Positions 46,067 through 55,574 are shown, numbered from the stretch's first letter. The stretch: 64,000 nucleotides of DNA from Chryseobacterium sp. Leaf404 (GCF_001424145.1 NZ_LMQM01000013.1:62001-126000); one strand, 5' to 3'. The notes: generated from the letters alone by a model not told the origin. Numbers and translations are program-made.

Positions 46067-46195
46067 TATGATAAATGATATGTAATATTGATAATTGACT
46101 GCGAAAATACAAATTCAAAAGTATTTGCCCGCATTTGTGGGCTTGTATTATTTTTTAATGTAGATTTATGCTACAATTTTTTAAAACACAAAACT

Positions 46196-46714
46196 ATGCT
46201 ACAAACTAATTTTTTCGCAATTCTTGCCGCATCACTTATTCCTCTTATCACGGGCTTTATTTGGTATCATCCGAAGGTTTTCGGGACGGCCTGGATGAGG
46301 ATTGCAGGTATCAGTGAAGATAAAATGAAGAAATCAAATATGGGTTTGATCTTTATTCTGTCGATATTTCTGTCAATTCTTATCGGTTTTTTTCTGCAGT
46401 TTGTAACGATCCATCAGTTTGGAGCTTTAGGAATGATTGGTGGTGATGAAACTCTTGCTAAAACGTCTTACACAACATTTATGAATGATTACAGAATGGC
46501 GTACAGATCATTTGGTCATGGTGCTTTGCATTCTTTTATGACAGGGATTTTCTTTGTTTTTCCACTTTTCGGAATCAATGCTGCATTTGAAAGAAAATCC
46601 TGGAAATATGTTTTGCTGAACGCAGGTTACTGGACGGTTACAATTACAATCATGGGTGGAATTATTTGCGGTTGGTATGCTGTTGACGGATTTAACCTTA
46701 CCTCTCCAAAATAA
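46196..46714 (+). CDS. DUF1761 family membrane protein
   Basis: This 172-residue protein has four predicted membrane helices. The start has the family pattern FFAILAASLIPLITGFIWYH, followed by PKVFGTAWMRIAGIS. Two further helices include LSIFLSILIGFFLQFVTIH and a closing VTITIMGGIICGWYAV. Its function is unknown. The frame is open from 46088, but ATG 46196 begins the recognisable domain. Confidence 0.85.
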   Translation: MLQTNFFAILAASLIPLITGFIWYHPKVFGTAWMRIAGISEDKMKKSNMGLIFILSIFLSILIGFFLQFVTIHQFGALGMIGGDETLAKTSYTTFMNDYRMAYRSFGHGALHSFMTGIFFVFPLFGINAAFERKSWKYVLLNAGYWTVTITIMGGIICGWYAVDGFNLTSPK

Positions 46715-46728
46715 TTTACAATTAAAAT

Positions 46729-46755
46729 AAAAGGTTACTTTTGTAGCCTTTTTTT
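46729..46755 (+). terminator. terminator of the DUF1761 gene
   Basis: AAAGGTTAC pairs with GTAGCCTTT (one G-U pair) around TTTT, followed by a T-run that reaches the next ATG. Confidence 0.7.
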
Positions 46756-47889
46756 ATGGATTACACTTTTAAAATCTACCCGTCAGCAAAAGAGCTTCCC
46801 CTGGATTGGGAAAACTCTATTGCTCAACACAATACACTTCTTTCAAGACCTTATTTTGAAGTGCTTGAAGATGCAAAACCGGAAAATATGGAGTGTTTTT
46901 TTGCTGCATTTTTCTTTGGCGAAATTCTGATTGGTGGAGCGTTATTCCAATACTTAAGTTTTACGCATCACCAGACTTTTCAGAAAGGCGAAATCTACTG
47001 TGATGTTAAAAATTATTTAGCTAAAAAATTCAGCAAAGACGTCTTATTTGTTGGGAATAATATGCTTACCGGACAGAATGGTTTTTATTTCGACAGCGAA
47101 AAAATCACTACAAAACAGGCATCTGTTTTATTGGGCGAAGCGACAGAATATATGCAGAAGACTTACAGAAAGTCGTCTTTGATTATTTATAAAGATTTCC
47201 AGAGTAAGTTTATCGAACTTTTTCAGAGTAAAAATCACGACAAATATTTCAGGTTTTCTGTACAACCGAATATGATCTTAAAAATTAAAGATTCATGGGG
47301 AACTTTTGAAGATTATTTAAATGATTTTTCAACAAAATACCGCAGCAGAGCCAATACGGCGAGAAAAAAATCAAAAGAAACAGAAAAGAGAGAATTAGAT
47401 TTAGTTGAGATTAAAAAACACAGCGAAAGAATCAATTTCCTATATCAAAATGTAGCTGATAATGCACCTTTCAATACATTTTTTCTTCCTGAAAATCATT
47501 TCTACAGACTCAAAGAATCGATGCAGGACAATTTCAGAATTTTTGGATATTTTCTTAATGAAGAAATGATTGGCTTTTATACTTTAATTCTAAATAATGA
47601 TGACATTGATACCTATTTTTTAGGTTATGATAAAGAGATTCAAAAAGAAAAGCAAATCTACCTGAATATGCTTTTGGATATGGTAAAATTCGGGATCGAT
47701 GAGAAATTTTCAAGAATTATTTTTGGCAGGACAGCTTTAGAAATAAAATCCACCATCGGCGCTGCACCTTTTGAAATTTTCGGATTGATAAAACACAATA
47801 ATTTCATGATAAATCCCTTCATGGAAAGAATCTTCCCTTCAATTTCCCCAAAAACAGATTGGGTTCAGAGGAAACCGTTTAAGGATTAA
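46756..47889 (+). CDS. GNAT/FemAB-fold acyltransferase (BioF2-like)
   Basis: This 377-residue cytoplasmic protein looks like a double GNAT fold of the BioF2-like/peptidoglycan-type acyltransferase group. Typical segments are NTLLSRPYFEVLE, YRSRANTARKKSKE (a basic acyl-donor-binding region), FRIFGYFLNEEMIGFYTLIL and DTYFLGYDKEIQKEKQIYLN. The substrate is unknown; relatives transfer amino acids or acyl groups in cell-envelope synthesis. It starts directly after the T-run of the upstream terminator. Confidence 0.75.
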   Translation: MDYTFKIYPSAKELPLDWENSIAQHNTLLSRPYFEVLEDAKPENMECFFAAFFFGEILIGGALFQYLSFTHHQTFQKGEIYCDVKNYLAKKFSKDVLFVGNNMLTGQNGFYFDSEKITTKQASVLLGEATEYMQKTYRKSSLIIYKDFQSKFIELFQSKNHDKYFRFSVQPNMILKIKDSWGTFEDYLNDFSTKYRSRANTARKKSKETEKRELDLVEIKKHSERINFLYQNVADNAPFNTFFLPENHFYRLKESMQDNFRIFGYFLNEEMIGFYTLILNNDDIDTYFLGYDKEIQKEKQIYLNMLLDMVKFGIDEKFSRIIFGRTALEIKSTIGAAPFEIFGLIKHNNFMINPFMERIFPSISPKTDWVQRKPFKD

Positions 47890-47998
47890 ACAATATAAAT
47901 TAACCAAAAAGTCACAAAAGATTTAAATAAAGAGAGTTGTGAATTGCAAATATCCGTAGTTCAAAAAGTATAGTAAAAATAAGTTAATTTTCTTGCGC

Positions 47999-48022
47999 TC
48001 AACCTCAGCCTTAGCCTCAATC
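47999..48022 (-). repeat. GGYTRA hexanucleotide repeat at the end of the GH25 gene
   Basis: On the minus strand four in-phase units read GATTGA, GGCTAA, GGCTGA, GGTTGA. The TGA stop of the lysozyme gene is part of the first unit. The unit type matches the array at the end of dusB. Confidence 0.7.
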
Positions 48023-48880
48023 CAAAGTTAAACTTTTCAACGACCACAGACTTCCATTGTACAGATCCAGATCAACTTTGGTGTTGATGCCGTGCACAAT
48101 TCCGTTTTCGGTAAATTGCCAAAAGTCAAAGTGATCATCGGGAGATGGCGTGGGAACATCATTGTAATTTGCTAACCAAAGAGGATAATCATCAAATTCA
48201 CCTTTCAGAAAATCTTTGTAATAATGATAATAGGTGTAAATAATGGGCTTTTTGCCATACGTTTCCTCCACAATTTTACACCAGACTTTCAAATCTTCAA
48301 CCAATTTTTCTTTGGATTTTTTCCTCGGAATTTTTTCAATATCCAGAATTGGTGGAAGATCGCCTGATTCAAGTTTCACATTTTCAAGAAAGTTATTGGC
48401 TTGCCTTACAGGATCTTCATCAGCACGGTAAAAATGGTAAGCCCCACGAATCATCTCATGTTTTTTTGCTTTTTCCCAAAAATCATTGAAATGTTTATCA
48501 GCATTGCGGTTGCCCATCGTTGCTCTCATCACCACAAACTCCAGCGGAATGGTTTTATTGCCGATGCTTAAACTGTCCCAAGTGATATCTTCTTTATTCT
48601 GGTAGTGCGAAATATCAAGTCCGTAAGTTTTATCTAAATTTTCGCTGATGATTTTCTGAATTCTCGCAGCTTCACGCTCAGAGTTTTTTAGTTTTTTGTG
48701 TGAGGTTTTATTAAAATACAGAGCATAATAATAAGAGATTTTCTGTTTTAGAAAAAAACCGGTTCCCAAAAGCGTCAACGCAAGCACAGCCAGCACAATA
48801 ATCCTGCGGAGATTGGCTCTTTTGCGGGTGTTTTTATGGCGTTTTGCGGCAACTTTTCTGGTGTAGTTTTTTCTTTTCAT
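48017..48880 (-). CDS. glycoside hydrolase family 25 (lysozyme-like) protein
   Basis: This 287-residue protein has a very basic N-terminus, one membrane anchor (IIVLAVLALTLLGTGFFL) and a GH25 domain from about residue 90. It shows GLDISHYQNKEDITW, VVMRATMGN, GAYHFYRADEDP, the catalytic DxE in LPPILDIEKIP, and the closing HFDFWQFTENGIVHGI and DLDLYNG. It should cleave the beta-1,4 bond between MurNAc and GlcNAc, tethered in the periplasm. It diverges from the NADH dehydrogenase gene. Confidence 0.92.
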   Translation of the reverse strand: MKRKNYTRKVAAKRHKNTRKRANLRRIIVLAVLALTLLGTGFFLKQKISYYYALYFNKTSHKKLKNSEREAARIQKIISENLDKTYGLDISHYQNKEDITWDSLSIGNKTIPLEFVVMRATMGNRNADKHFNDFWEKAKKHEMIRGAYHFYRADEDPVRQANNFLENVKLESGDLPPILDIEKIPRKKSKEKLVEDLKVWCKIVEETYGKKPIIYTYYHYYKDFLKGEFDDYPLWLANYNDVPTPSPDDHFDFWQFTENGIVHGINTKVDLDLYNGSLWSLKSLTLD

Positions 48881-48927
48881 CAGAGTACAAAACTAAGTTT
48901 TTGAGGTTAATTTACATAATAAATCTG

Positions 48928-48935
48928 TAAATTTG
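48928..48935 (+). promoter_or_regulatory. -7 box (TAAATTTG) directly before the NDH-2 gene
   Basis: An exact TAnnTTTG box ends five bases before the ATG. A TTTTG lies 24 bp upstream (48899-48903), just outside the usual spacing. A very short or absent leader is expected. Confidence 0.5.
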
Positions 48936-48940
48936 TTAGT

Positions 48941-50203
48941 ATGGAAACAAGGGAGAAAATCATCATCATTGGAGGAGGTTTTGCTGGGTTGCAACTGGCG
49001 AAAACACTGAATAACAAAAACAAAAAGGTCATCGTTCTCGACCGCGTAAACCATCACATGTTTCAGCCGCTTTTCTATCAGGTGGCGTGTGGGAGGATAG
49101 AACCTTCCAACATCTCTTTCCCGTTCCGTAAAATTTTTCAGCAGTCGAGAAATACACAGTTCAGGCTCACTGAAGTAAAAGAAATTATTCCTTCTCAAAA
49201 CAAAGTTATTGCAGAAGGAGCAGAATTCAGTTATGATAAACTGATTATCGCCACAGGATGTAAAACCAATTTTTTCGGCAACAAAGAAATGGAATCCAGA
49301 GCTTTCGGGATGAAAAATACGCAGGAAGCCATCAGCATCAGAAATCATGTTTTGATGACTTTCGAAAGACTGATTCTCGAAAAAAGCCGCAGCGACGACG
49401 GAAACTGGAATATCGTTATCGTCGGAAGCGGCCCCACAGGAGTTGAACTCGCAGGAGCTTTCTCTGAAATGAAAAAAGAAATTCTGCCAAGAGATTATCC
49501 TTATATGAATTTTGACAATCTTAAAATCATCCTTGTAAGTTCTACCGAAAAACCATTGGCGGTAATGAGCGAAGAAGCACAGACCCAATCTGAAAAGTAT
49601 CTGAAAGATCTGGGCGTACATTTTTTAAGCGGAGAATATGTCACCGACTACGATGGCGACAGGGTTTATATGAAAAGCGGGATGCAAATCGCCTCAAACA
49701 ACGTCATCTGGGCCGCTGGAGTTACCGGAAATATCATTGATGGATTTCAGCAGGAAAATATTGTGAAAAACAGATATATCACAGACAGATACAATAAAAT
49801 AAAAGGTTTTGAAAATATCTATGCCATTGGTGACATTGCTTACATGGAAACACCGAAATATCCGCAGGGGCATCCTCAGGTGGCAAATGTTGCGATTAAT
49901 CAGGCAAAAAATTTAGGTAAAAATCTTTTGAAGAAAAACGAATCAGAATGGACTGAATATGAGTATGATGACAAAGGTTCTCTCGCCACCATCGGTAAAC
50001 ACAGAGCTGTTGTAGATCTTCCGTTTATAAAATTTCAGGGTTTTCTTGCATGGTATTTTTGGATGTTCCTTCACTTAATGTTAATTTTGAGCGTTAGGAA
50101 TAAACTTGCCGTCTTTTTTAACTGGATGTGGAGTTATTTTAATAAAGATTCGTCTCTAAGACTGATCATTTTATCCAACAAGAAAAACGGAACATTACAA
50201 TGA
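48941..50203 (+). CDS. ndh: type II NADH dehydrogenase (NAD(P)/FAD-dependent oxidoreductase)
   Basis: This 420-residue membrane-bound flavoprotein passes electrons from NADH to quinone without pumping protons. The FAD motif is [15 protein letters not shown], followed by the typical [19 protein letters not shown]. The NADH motif is [20 protein letters not shown]. The second FAD segment is [11 protein letters not shown] hydrophobic helix near residues 365-385 ([16 protein letters not shown]) provides membrane contact. Its stop overlaps the trmD start by four bases (ATGA), so the two are translationally coupled. Confidence 0.9.
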   Translation: METREKIIIIGGGFAGLQLAKTLNNKNKKVIVLDRVNHHMFQPLFYQVACGRIEPSNISFPFRKIFQQSRNTQFRLTEVKEIIPSQNKVIAEGAEFSYDKLIIATGCKTNFFGNKEMESRAFGMKNTQEAISIRNHVLMTFERLILEKSRSDDGNWNIVIVGSGPTGVELAGAFSEMKKEILPRDYPYMNFDNLKIILVSSTEKPLAVMSEEAQTQSEKYLKDLGVHFLSGEYVTDYDGDRVYMKSGMQIASNNVIWAAGVTGNIIDGFQQENIVKNRYITDRYNKIKGFENIYAIGDIAYMETPKYPQGHPQVANVAINQAKNLGKNLLKKNESEWTEYEYDDKGSLATIGKHRAVVDLPFIKFQGFLAWYFWMFLHLMLILSVRNKLAVFFNWMWSYFNKDSSLRLIILSNKKNGTLQ

Positions 50204-50886
50204 GAATTGACATTATAAGCGTACTTCCTGAGCTCATGGAAAGTCCATTTCAAACATCTATCCTGAAAAGAGCGATGGATAAAGGTCTTGCTGAAGTTTA
50301 TTTTCATCAACTAAGAGACTGGTCAGTCAACAAACACCGACAAATTGATGACGAACCTTATGGCGGAGGCGCCGGAATGGTCATGATGATTGAGCCTATC
50401 GACAAATGTATTTCTGAACTGAAAGCTCAGCGGGATTACGATGAAGTAATTTATCTCACTCCGGACGGCGTTACTTTAAATCAGAAAATAGCTAACACAC
50501 TTTCTATAAAAGAAAATCTAATTTTTCTGTGCGGCCATTACAAAGGCATCGATCAGCGTGTAAGAGAGCTTCATATTACCAAAGAAATTTCCATTGGTGA
50601 TTATGTTTTAACGGGTGGTGAGCTTGCGGCCTGTGTTTTGGCAGATTCTGTAATCAGACTGCTTCCCGGTGTTTTGAATGACGAGCAGAGTGCATTAACA
50701 GACAGCTTTCAGGATAATTTACTTTCTCCTCCCATCTACACAAGACCCGAAGTGTATAAGAGCCTTGAAGTACCCAAAATTCTTTTGAGCGGCAATTCTA
50801 AAAAGATTGAAGACTGGCGCTATGAAGAGGCTGTGCGCATCACTCATGAGAAAAGACCTGACTTACTGCGGGATACAGAATTCTAA
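50200..50886 (+). CDS. trmD: tRNA (guanine-37-N1)-methyltransferase
   Basis: TrmD methylates G37 next to the anticodon to prevent frameshifting, using S-adenosylmethionine bound in a trefoil knot. The 228-residue protein has [14 protein letters not shown] [44 protein letters not shown] and [13 protein letters not shown], all knot and active-site signatures. It overlaps the upstream NADH dehydrogenase gene by four bases. The combination with ndh rather than rimM/rplS is normal for some flavobacteria. Confidence 0.96.
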   Translation: MRIDIISVLPELMESPFQTSILKRAMDKGLAEVYFHQLRDWSVNKHRQIDDEPYGGGAGMVMMIEPIDKCISELKAQRDYDEVIYLTPDGVTLNQKIANTLSIKENLIFLCGHYKGIDQRVRELHITKEISIGDYVLTGGELAACVLADSVIRLLPGVLNDEQSALTDSFQDNLLSPPIYTRPEVYKSLEVPKILLSGNSKKIEDWRYEEAVRITHEKRPDLLRDTEF

Positions 50887-51091
50887 ATTTTAAGACATTT
50901 TTATCCCGAAGTTAATTTATGCTGTATTTTAAACTGTAATTTTTTGTAAATCAATGAAATATCATTATGATTAAAGAAGTTGACGCTAAAATATCAATTA
51001 AAATACCGATTCATCAAAAAACTATTTGTATTTTTAACCACACAAATTTTTGAAAGGCTAGATAAAATATTAATTTTTTGCAAACAAATCA

Positions 51092-52036
51092 ATGGAGATT
51101 TTTGCATTCTACAACGTTGAAAATTTGTTTTTACCGGATTCTAAGCCCAATCATAAATCAGAAAAAACCAACAGCGGTCTTTTCAACTGGGATTTCAGGA
51201 AGTATCAGTATAAACTCAATAAAATTTCACATGCTTTTCGGCTGATCGAAGAGCAACATCAGCAGTTGCCTTTTATGATAGGTCTTGCAGAAGTTTCCGG
51301 GGAACACGTTCTGAAAGATTTAATACAGAGCGAACCTCTGCAGGGCAGGTACGGCATTTTACATTACAAATCTTTAGACGAAAGAAATGTAGATGTAGCT
51401 TTACTTTACGACCATTCTAAAATTAAAGTTTTAGAATCTGAGCCTATCACTTTTTTCTTTGAAGAATCTGGTCTTGACGAAAAATATTACGATACAACAC
51501 GTGATGTGCTTTTTGCAAAAGTGAAATATGAAGACGAAATAATTAATGTCTTTGTGCTACACCTTCCTTCTAAAAGAGAAAAAGACGTCAACAAACCCAA
51601 AAGAGCTTACATCCTTCAGGAATTGCGAAACAGAATTACAGAAATTCAGGAAATTTCTGATGAAAAGGTAATTGTGTGCGGAGATTTTAATGAAAACCCT
51701 GATGACGAAGTGCTTGAAATTCTTTCAGACAAGACTGCCCACAACAAAGCGCTGGAAAATCCTTTTTCAGACTTATTCTTTAACAGACAGTATTCTACAT
51801 ATCATTATAAAAGCGGTTTATTATTTGATCAAATTTTACTGTCACAAAATTTTTACAAACCGGAAGACCTTTTACAGTTTGAAGCGGCAGAGGTTTTTAA
51901 TCATCAGCAACTCACTGTAAAATCTAAACTTCTTTCCGGAAGACCCTTCAGAACCTTTGCCGGAACACGATATCTGGGAGGTTACAGTGATCACTTCCCT
52001 GTTCTCATTAAACTAAAAACTAAACATATACATTAA
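51092..52036 (+). CDS. endonuclease/exonuclease/phosphatase family protein
   Basis: This 314-residue protein has the DNase I/EEP fold. Visible motifs are FAFYNVENLF (metal Asn), LAEVSGEHVL (metal Glu), VDVALLYDHS, VFVLHLPSKRE, VCGDFNENPDDE (catalytic Asp-Asn) and YLGGYSDHFPVLIKL (catalytic His). There is no signal peptide, so it acts in the cytoplasm. The substrate, nucleic acid or phosphoester, cannot be told. It is 31 bases upstream of the Lrp-type regulator. Confidence 0.88.
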   Translation: MEIFAFYNVENLFLPDSKPNHKSEKTNSGLFNWDFRKYQYKLNKISHAFRLIEEQHQQLPFMIGLAEVSGEHVLKDLIQSEPLQGRYGILHYKSLDERNVDVALLYDHSKIKVLESEPITFFFEESGLDEKYYDTTRDVLFAKVKYEDEIINVFVLHLPSKREKDVNKPKRAYILQELRNRITEIQEISDEKVIVCGDFNENPDDEVLEILSDKTAHNKALENPFSDLFFNRQYSTYHYKSGLLFDQILLSQNFYKPEDLLQFEAAEVFNHQQLTVKSKLLSGRPFRTFAGTRYLGGYSDHFPVLIKLKTKHIH

Positions 52037-52067
52037 CATTATTTTTAAACACTAAACTAAATCAAAA

Positions 52068-52538
52068 ATGAAGAACACTACCAATACAGACTACTACCTG
52101 GACGCCATCGATAAGCAGATTATCTACATGCTGATGGACAACTCCAAAACGTCACTTGCCCACATCTCGTCCAAAGTGGGAATTTCCACTACCGCAGTTC
52201 ATCAGAGAATAAAAAAACTGGAGCACGCCGGTGTGATAGAAAGCACTATTTCTTTTTTAAATCCTAAAAAAATCGGGTTTAAAGTAGTTTCCTTTATCGG
52301 AATTTTCCTTGATCAGCCAAGCCATTATACAGATGTGGTAAAAGCTCTGAAAGAAGTAAACGAAGTGGTAGAGGCACATTATACTACAGGTAATTATTCT
52401 CTTCTGCTGAAAGTTCTCTGCAAAGACAATGATCATCTGATGCAGATCCTCAGTAAACTTCAGAAATTAAAGGGAGTGACGCGCACAGAAACTTTTATTT
52501 CTCTTGAGCAAAGTATCGCAAGACAGCTAAAGGTATAA
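52068..52538 (+). CDS. Lrp/AsnC family transcriptional regulator
   Basis: This 156-residue protein has an N-terminal winged helix-turn-helix (IDKQIIYMLMDNSKTSL, ISSKVGISTTAVHQRIKKLE) and a C-terminal RAM/AsnC ligand domain (VVEAHYTTGNYSLLLKVLCK). Such regulators bind amino acids and form octamers. It lies three bases before deoC, an unusual partner, so it may share a promoter with deoC. Confidence 0.92.
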   Translation: MKNTTNTDYYLDAIDKQIIYMLMDNSKTSLAHISSKVGISTTAVHQRIKKLEHAGVIESTISFLNPKKIGFKVVSFIGIFLDQPSHYTDVVKALKEVNEVVEAHYTTGNYSLLLKVLCKDNDHLMQILSKLQKLKGVTRTETFISLEQSIARQLKV

Positions 52539-52541
52539 TCG

Positions 52542-53285
52542 ATGAATATCGCAGATTATTTAGATTCCACTTATCTGAAAACACCGGAACAGTCTGGTTT
52601 TTCTGATGCGCAGACACTTGATAAAGTTTTCGAACTTGCGAAAGAAGCTGTAGATAACGGAATTTTTGCCGTAATGATAAGACCTCAATACGTTTCTGAA
52701 ATTAAAAAATATCTTTCAGAAACAGATTCGGCTGTAAGGGTCGGAACCGTAATTGGTTTTCATGAAGGAACATATCTGACTGAAGAAAAAATTGCCGAAG
52801 CTGATAAAGCAATCGAAGATGGCGCAGATGAACTTGATTTTGTGATTAATTATTCAGAATATTTAAAAGGCAATAATGCTCTTGTAAAAGATGAGTTTTT
52901 AAAATGTACCAAGATTTGTCTGGATCATCAGAAGATATGCAAATGGATTATTGAGATTGCTGCGTTGACTGATGATCAGATTGCCGATTTAACTGATAAA
53001 ATATCAACCTGGGCGGAAGAAAATTTCCCCGAAAATGATCTGCAGCATATCTTCGTAAAATCATCCACAGGATTTTATGAAACCCGGGACGGAAAACCCA
53101 ACGGTGCCACCTTTGAAGGAATAAAAATCATGCTGGACAATGCCGGAGAACTTCCTGTAAAAGCCGCTGGTGGCGTAAGAAATCCTGAAGACGCCAAAAA
53201 TATGATTCATCTCGGCGTAAAAAGAATCGGGACTTCATCGGCTTTAAGTTTGCTTACAGATGGGACTTCCTCAGAGAGTTATTAA
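52542..53285 (+). CDS. deoC: deoxyribose-phosphate aldolase
   Basis: DeoC splits 2-deoxyribose 5-phosphate to acetaldehyde and glyceraldehyde 3-phosphate in nucleoside breakdown. The 247-residue protein has a TIM barrel with VRVGTVIGFHEGTYL, ELDFVINYSEYLKG, the Schiff-base Lys in FVKSSTGFYET and the second Lys in VKAAGGVRNPEDA. It is the second gene of the unit with the Lrp-type regulator and ends in a terminator. Confidence 0.93.
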   Translation: MNIADYLDSTYLKTPEQSGFSDAQTLDKVFELAKEAVDNGIFAVMIRPQYVSEIKKYLSETDSAVRVGTVIGFHEGTYLTEEKIAEADKAIEDGADELDFVINYSEYLKGNNALVKDEFLKCTKICLDHQKICKWIIEIAALTDDQIADLTDKISTWAEENFPENDLQHIFVKSSTGFYETRDGKPNGATFEGIKIMLDNAGELPVKAAGGVRNPEDAKNMIHLGVKRIGTSSALSLLTDGTSSESY

Positions 53286-53299
53286 ACTTTACCTATAAC

Positions 53300-53338
53300 A
53301 AAAAAGCTCCGGAGTTTTCTTTCTTCGGAGCTTTTTTT
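53300..53338 (+). terminator. terminator of deoC
   Basis: AAAAAGCTCCG and CGGAGCTTTTT form a long stem with a T-run after it. Confidence 0.85.
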
Positions 53339-53370
53339 TGAAAAATACCGTCACTGTAATTAAAAATAAA

Positions 53371-53397
53371 AAACCGCTTCAAAAAATGAAACGGTTT
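53371..53397 (-). terminator. terminator of sucC
   Basis: On the minus strand AAACCGTTTCA pairs with TGAAGCGGTTT (one mismatch), followed by a T-rich stretch. Confidence 0.75.
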
Positions 53398-53420
53398 GAT
53401 TTTATCTGAAAATTTCAGTT

Positions 53421-54611
53421 TTAAGCTAAAACTTCTTTTACTTTGTTTGCAGCTTCTTCCAAAGTAATTGCAGAGTGAATAGGCAATCCAGCCTCGTCAA
53501 TTAATTTTTTAGCTTCTACAGCGTTTGTTCCCTGTAATCTCACGATTAACGGAACCGGAAGGCTTCCCATAGCGTTGTAAGCATCTACAACACCCTGAGC
53601 AACTCTGTCACATCTCACGATACCTCCGAAGATGTTGATCAGGATAGCTTTTACGTTAGGATCTCTAAGGATAATTTCGAAAGCAGTTTTTACTCTCGCA
53701 GCATCAGCAGTACCTCCTACGTCAAGGAAGTTTGCAGGGTTACCACCAGATAATTTGATGATATCCATCGTTGCCATTGCAAGACCGGCTCCGTTTACCA
53801 TACAGGCAACGTTACCGTCTAATTTTACGAAGTTAAGACCAGCTTCACCAGCCTCAACATCCAAAGGATCTTCTTCTCTTGTATCTCTCAACGCTTCAAG
53901 ATCTTTGTGACGGAACAGTGAGTTACCATCCAAAGTTACCTTAGCATCTACAGCGATGATTTTGTTGTCTGAAGTTTTCAAAACCGGGTTGATTTCGAAA
54001 AGAGAAGCATCAATTCCTACATATGCATTGTATAAAGAAGTGATGAATTTTGTGAATTCTTTGAAAGCATTCCCTTCAAGACCAAGGTTGAAAGCAATTT
54101 TTCTTGCCTGGAAACCCTGAAGACCCAAAGTAGGATCAATTAATTCATTATGAATAAGATGAGGAGTCACTTCAGCAACGTGCTCAATATCCATACCACC
54201 TTCAGTAGAATATACGATGGTGTTTTTCCCTTCAGCTCTGTCTAAAAGAATAGAAACATAAAATTCTTTAGTTTCAGATTCTCCAGGATAATAAACGTCT
54301 TCTGCAACCAATACAGAGTTTACCAATTTACCTTCAGCAGAAGTTTGTGGAGTAATCAACTGCATTCCGATGATGTTTCCGGCATTTTCTTTAAGTTTAT
54401 CCATGTTTGGAGAAAACTTTACACCACCACCTTTACCACGGCCACCTGCGTGAATCTGTGCTTTTACAACCCAAGCCTGAGCTCCGGTTTCAGCAGTCAA
54501 TTTTTCTGCAGCTGCTACAGCTTCATCTACGTTGTTTGCAACGAAACCACGTTGGATAGCTACTCCATACTTTGATAAAATCTCTTTAGATTGATACTCG
54601 TGAAGATTCAT
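53421..54611 (-). CDS. sucC: succinyl-CoA ligase (ADP-forming) beta subunit
   Basis: SucC forms, with SucD, the citric-acid-cycle enzyme that makes ATP from succinyl-CoA. The 396-residue protein has the ATP-grasp domain (MNLHEYQSKEILSKYGV, VVKAQIHAGGRGKGGGVKF) and the C-terminal ligase domain with GNVACMVNGAGLAMATMDI, GGNPANFLDVGG and INIFGGIVRCDRVAQG. The length is standard. sucD is not adjacent in this window, which is common in Bacteroidota. Confidence 0.96.
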   Translation of the reverse strand: MNLHEYQSKEILSKYGVAIQRGFVANNVDEAVAAAEKLTAETGAQAWVVKAQIHAGGRGKGGGVKFSPNMDKLKENAGNIIGMQLITPQTSAEGKLVNSVLVAEDVYYPGESETKEFYVSILLDRAEGKNTIVYSTEGGMDIEHVAEVTPHLIHNELIDPTLGLQGFQARKIAFNLGLEGNAFKEFTKFITSLYNAYVGIDASLFEINPVLKTSDNKIIAVDAKVTLDGNSLFRHKDLEALRDTREEDPLDVEAGEAGLNFVKLDGNVACMVNGAGLAMATMDIIKLSGGNPANFLDVGGTADAARVKTAFEIILRDPNVKAILINIFGGIVRCDRVAQGVVDAYNAMGSLPVPLIVRLQGTNAVEAKKLIDEAGLPIHSAITLEEAANKVKEVLA

Positions 54612-54649
54612 ATTATTTTTATTATTTTATTTTAATATTTAAAGGTTGA

Positions 54650-54657
54650 CAAATTTA
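54650..54657 (-). promoter_or_regulatory. -7 box (TAAATTTG) of sucC
   Basis: On the minus strand an exact TAnnTTTG box lies about 38 bases before the sucC ATG. Confidence 0.4.
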
Positions 54658-54827
54658 ATAAAAATGAATAAGGAAGGAAAATAAATTATCATACTTTTAA
54701 ATGATTTAATCCCTTTACAACAAAATAGACCTCATTTCATAGATAATTATTGGTATTTTCAGACAAAAAAAATAATTTTTAATTTTAATACCGTTTTCTA
54801 ATCACATTCTAATACTATTCTAATGTA

Positions 54828-54864
54828 TAGTAATACTATCGTAAAAAAGTGTTGCGTATTTTTG
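54828..54864 (+). promoter_or_regulatory. promoter and possible TetR operator of the export operon
   Basis: A TATTTTTG -7 box lies at 54857-54864. A perfect palindrome TAGTAATACTA sits at 54828-54838, where the -33 region would be. Further ACTAT/ATAGT half-sites precede it at about 54812-54830. This would suit autorepression by the TetR protein encoded next. Confidence 0.4.
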
Positions 54865-54893
54865 TGGCATCTATAATCTGCAAAATCAAAAGA

Positions 54894-55568
54894 ATGAATT
54901 TTCAGCTGAAATTTAATGTCAACGAAAACTTATACCTGAAAGATCCCGAAAACAGTGAGATTGGAAAATCTATAGTCAAAAATGCCATCGAACTGATTTT
55001 TGAGATGGGTTTTGAGCAGTTTACCTTTAAAAAACTGGCACTGAAAATCAATTCTACAGAAGCGACGGTTTACCGCTACTTTGCATCCAAATATAAACTT
55101 CTTACGTATATTCTCAACTGGTACTGGTCTTATCTGGAATGCATTGCTGAACTTAAAACTTCGGAAATAAAAAACCCTCCCGAAAAACTGGAGAAAATTC
55201 TTGAAATCATTACACACCACAACAATTCGTGTGACGAAGTGGAAGATTATGATATCAGCAAGCTACATTTAATCGTCATTTCGGAAAGCAGTAAATCTTA
55301 TCTTGTGAAAGAGGTGGACGAAATAAGTAAAGAAATGGTTTTTGATCCTTTAGAAAGTGTTTGCAGATATGTTTCCGAAATTATTTCTATGGTAAAACCA
55401 GATTTTCCTTATCCGTTATCACTGGCAAGTACACTTTTGGAAACTGCTCATGACCAGCATTTTTTCAGTGAACATCTGCCCAAACTGACTGATTATCAAA
55501 AAAAATATAAGCCTGAAACGTATGTTTTCGGTTATTTAAAATACATCACATTTAACCTTATCAAATAA
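54894..55568 (+). CDS. TetR/AcrR family transcriptional regulator
   Basis: This 224-residue protein has an N-terminal TetR helix-turn-helix: IVKNAIELIFEMGFEQFTFK, KLALKINSTEATVYRYFASK. The C-terminal ligand domain of about 150 residues is unlike the common drug-sensing types. The start is ATG 54894; a longer frame from 54849 would cross the -7 box. It is the first gene of an operon with an ABC protein six bases later, then HlyD and TolC proteins, and probably controls it. Confidence 0.88.
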   Translation: MNFQLKFNVNENLYLKDPENSEIGKSIVKNAIELIFEMGFEQFTFKKLALKINSTEATVYRYFASKYKLLTYILNWYWSYLECIAELKTSEIKNPPEKLEKILEIITHHNNSCDEVEDYDISKLHLIVISESSKSYLVKEVDEISKEMVFDPLESVCRYVSEIISMVKPDFPYPLSLASTLLETAHDQHFFSEHLPKLTDYQKKYKPETYVFGYLKYITFNLIK

Positions 55569-55574
55569 GAAAAA

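Noticed and set aside
48893..49621. Antisense frame of 242 codons opposite the NDH-2 gene
   Set aside because: It is a shadow with unusual composition; the plus strand encodes a well-conserved flavoprotein.
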